From Candidatus Heimdallarchaeota archaeon (GTDB taxonomy: Archaea; Asgardarchaeota; Heimdallarchaeia; JABLTI01): DNA of 7,276 nucleotides. The translations under genes were made by a program, and so were the position numbers. The notes below the pieces were generated by a model. It saw only the letters and a list, made by a program, of their open reading frames with translations, was not told the DNA's origin and did no database searches. The stretch is taken from NCBI GenBank assembly GCA_030671945.1, contig DAOVHJ010000123.1:1-7276 (forward strand), written 5' to 3'. Of the stretch, positions 6,789 to 7,276 are shown piece by piece; position 1 is the first letter of the stretch; every line of letters starts with the position of its first letter.

Positions 6789-6908
6789 AAAAAAAGGGTT
6801 CCTAGCCGGCTCCGTGTTGGTTAAACCTTCTTTCATCATTCAACACCCTCCCATTATAAGAAGGAATTTAACTCTTCCCTTATTTTCCAGCACGGACCGA
6901 CTAGTCTT
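6789..6908 (-). ncRNA. Candidate structured non-coding RNA, family unknown
   Basis: Bases 6802-6820 pair with 6887-6904: 17 canonical pairs (G-U included), one bulge and one mismatch. Stacked directly inside, 6821-6832 pair with 6858-6871: 12 pairs with a 2-base bulge. The two helices are separated on one side by a 15-base bulge (6872-6886), and the apical loop is 25 bases (6833-6857). The minus strand is favoured because T7 (reading 6795 to 6789) follows the closing helix after six bases, and a TATA-like element at 6929-6939 predicts a start near 6908, right at the helix base. That gives a compact RNA of about 120 bases. The plus strand also has a T-rich tail (6905-6919) and a TATA-like box (6741-6750), so orientation is not settled. 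It does not match my recollection of 5S rRNA, SRP RNA or RNase P RNA motifs. A bidirectional terminator is the simplest alternative. Confidence 0.45.
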
Positions 6909-6928
6909 TTAATTTTCTTCGCCTAAAG

Positions 6929-6939
6929 CTTTTTAATTT
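6929..6939. promoter_or_regulatory. Shared, possibly bidirectional TATA element (archease and ncRNA candidate)
   Basis: CTTTTTAATTT reads as a TATA-like box on both strands. On the plus strand, 25 bases downstream falls at about 6958, next to archease ATG 6959. On the minus strand, 25 bases downstream falls near 6908-6909, the base of the long hairpin. One element could therefore drive both transcripts. Confidence 0.4.
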
Positions 6940-6958
6940 GGTTGTAGCAGTTAGGGTA

Positions 6959-7276
6959 ATGCCAATTTATGAGGGTGTAGCTGTGAGTTACGAATACTTA
7001 GAACATACGGCAGATACTATTATTCATGCAAAAGGATCTGATTTGAAAGAAGCTTTTGAACAAGCAGCCTTAGGTTATTATAACGTTTTATCAGATACCG
7101 CAACAGTCGAATCCAAAATCACAAAAGAAGTAACTTTTGAATCTGAGGATTACAAATCATTACTTTTTGATTGGATTGACAATTTAATTTATTACTTTGG
7201 GACAGAGTTATTCATTGCTAGTGAAATTCATATTACAAAAATGGAGAAACTTGAGAGTAATATGATTACTTTGTCT
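6959..7276 (+). CDS. Archease, N-terminal part (runs off the right edge)
   Basis: Archease is a small metal-binding cofactor that activates the RNA ligase RtcB, chiefly for joining tRNA exons after intron removal. The 106 residues present cover most of a protein usually near 140. They show the family start YEYLEHTAD (11-19; Asp19 is a likely metal ligand), an amphipathic helix with DLKEAFEQAALGYYNV, and SLLFDWIDNLIYYFGTE (68-84), the conserved segment that packs near the metal site. The third strand and C-terminal ligands lie outside the window. Two starts compete. ATG 6959 fits a leaderless transcript from the TATA element at 6929-6939. GTG 6983 is preceded by GAGGGTG (6971-6977) and gives a product beginning two residues before the conserved motif. 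RtcB is not in view. Confidence 0.9.
   Translation, partial: MPIYEGVAVSYEYLEHTADTIIHAKGSDLKEAFEQAALGYYNVLSDTATVESKITKEVTFESEDYKSLLFDWIDNLIYYFGTELFIASEIHITKMEKLESNMITLS

Noticed and set aside
6832..6840. Minus-strand ATGATGA resembling a box C of a C/D guide RNA
   Set aside because: No box D (CTGA) occurs at a suitable distance, and the motif lies inside a long hairpin unlike C/D guide RNAs.
6802..6904. Bulge-helix-bulge splicing motif, suggested by closeness to archease
   Set aside because: The hairpin has a single bulge, a 2-base bulge and a 15-base one-sided bulge, not two 3-base bulges separated by a 4-pair helix.
6688..6912. A 74-codon plus-strand open frame starting at TTG and overlapping the end of the helical protein
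   Set aside because: The start is weak and overlaps the upstream stop, the product has no recognisable pattern, and most of the frame lies in the strongly paired RNA-like segment.
1..7276. CRISPR arrays, insertion sequences, phage or defence genes
   Set aside because: No regularly spaced repeats, terminal inverted repeats with a transposase, or recognisable defence or phage proteins were seen.

Overview
This window is an AT-rich stretch of what looks like an archaeal genome. The archaeal signs are: TATA-like boxes that sit about 25 bases ahead of several start codons, so the mRNAs are probably leaderless; termination on plain T-runs; an archease gene; and short compact intergenic regions. 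The protein mix (GH3 glycosidase, GPH sugar symporter, zinc alcohol dehydrogenase, dihydropteroate synthase, archease) and base composition would suit a heterotrophic archaeon such as an Asgard lineage. That placement is a guess; the sequence alone does not prove it.

Layout, left to right. Bases 1-75 fold into a compact three-helix arrangement followed by a T-run, which may be the end of an RNA gene or a terminator at the window edge. A dihydropteroate synthase-like gene (943 down to 89) lies on the minus strand. Divergent from it is a plus-strand sugar cassette: a cytosolic GH3 beta-glycosidase (1063-3084), then 37 bases later a GPH/melibiose-carrier-type transporter (3122-4525). The divergent promoter region holds nested inverted repeats over the GH3 TATA box, which could be an operator. 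A complete tRNA-Ser(UGA) with encoded CCA follows (4572-4660). Then come a zinc-dependent medium-chain dehydrogenase (4757-5998), an unrecognised 193-residue helical protein with an internal duplication (6110-6691), a strongly structured non-coding segment (about 6789-6908), and the start of an archease gene that runs off the right edge (from 6959).

How the genes fit together. The transporter would import a glycoside or oligosaccharide with a cation, and the glycosidase, which lacks a signal peptide, would hydrolyse it in the cytosol. The dehydrogenase behind the tRNA has its own promoter and may or may not belong to the same sugar or polyol metabolism. Dihydropteroate synthase (C1-carrier biosynthesis) and archease (cofactor of the RNA ligase RtcB in tRNA splicing) are housekeeping neighbours.

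The two least expected items are the roughly 120-base hairpin RNA candidate directly upstream of archease, apparently sharing a bidirectional TATA element with it, and the duplicated helical protein beside it. I recognise no known system in either.
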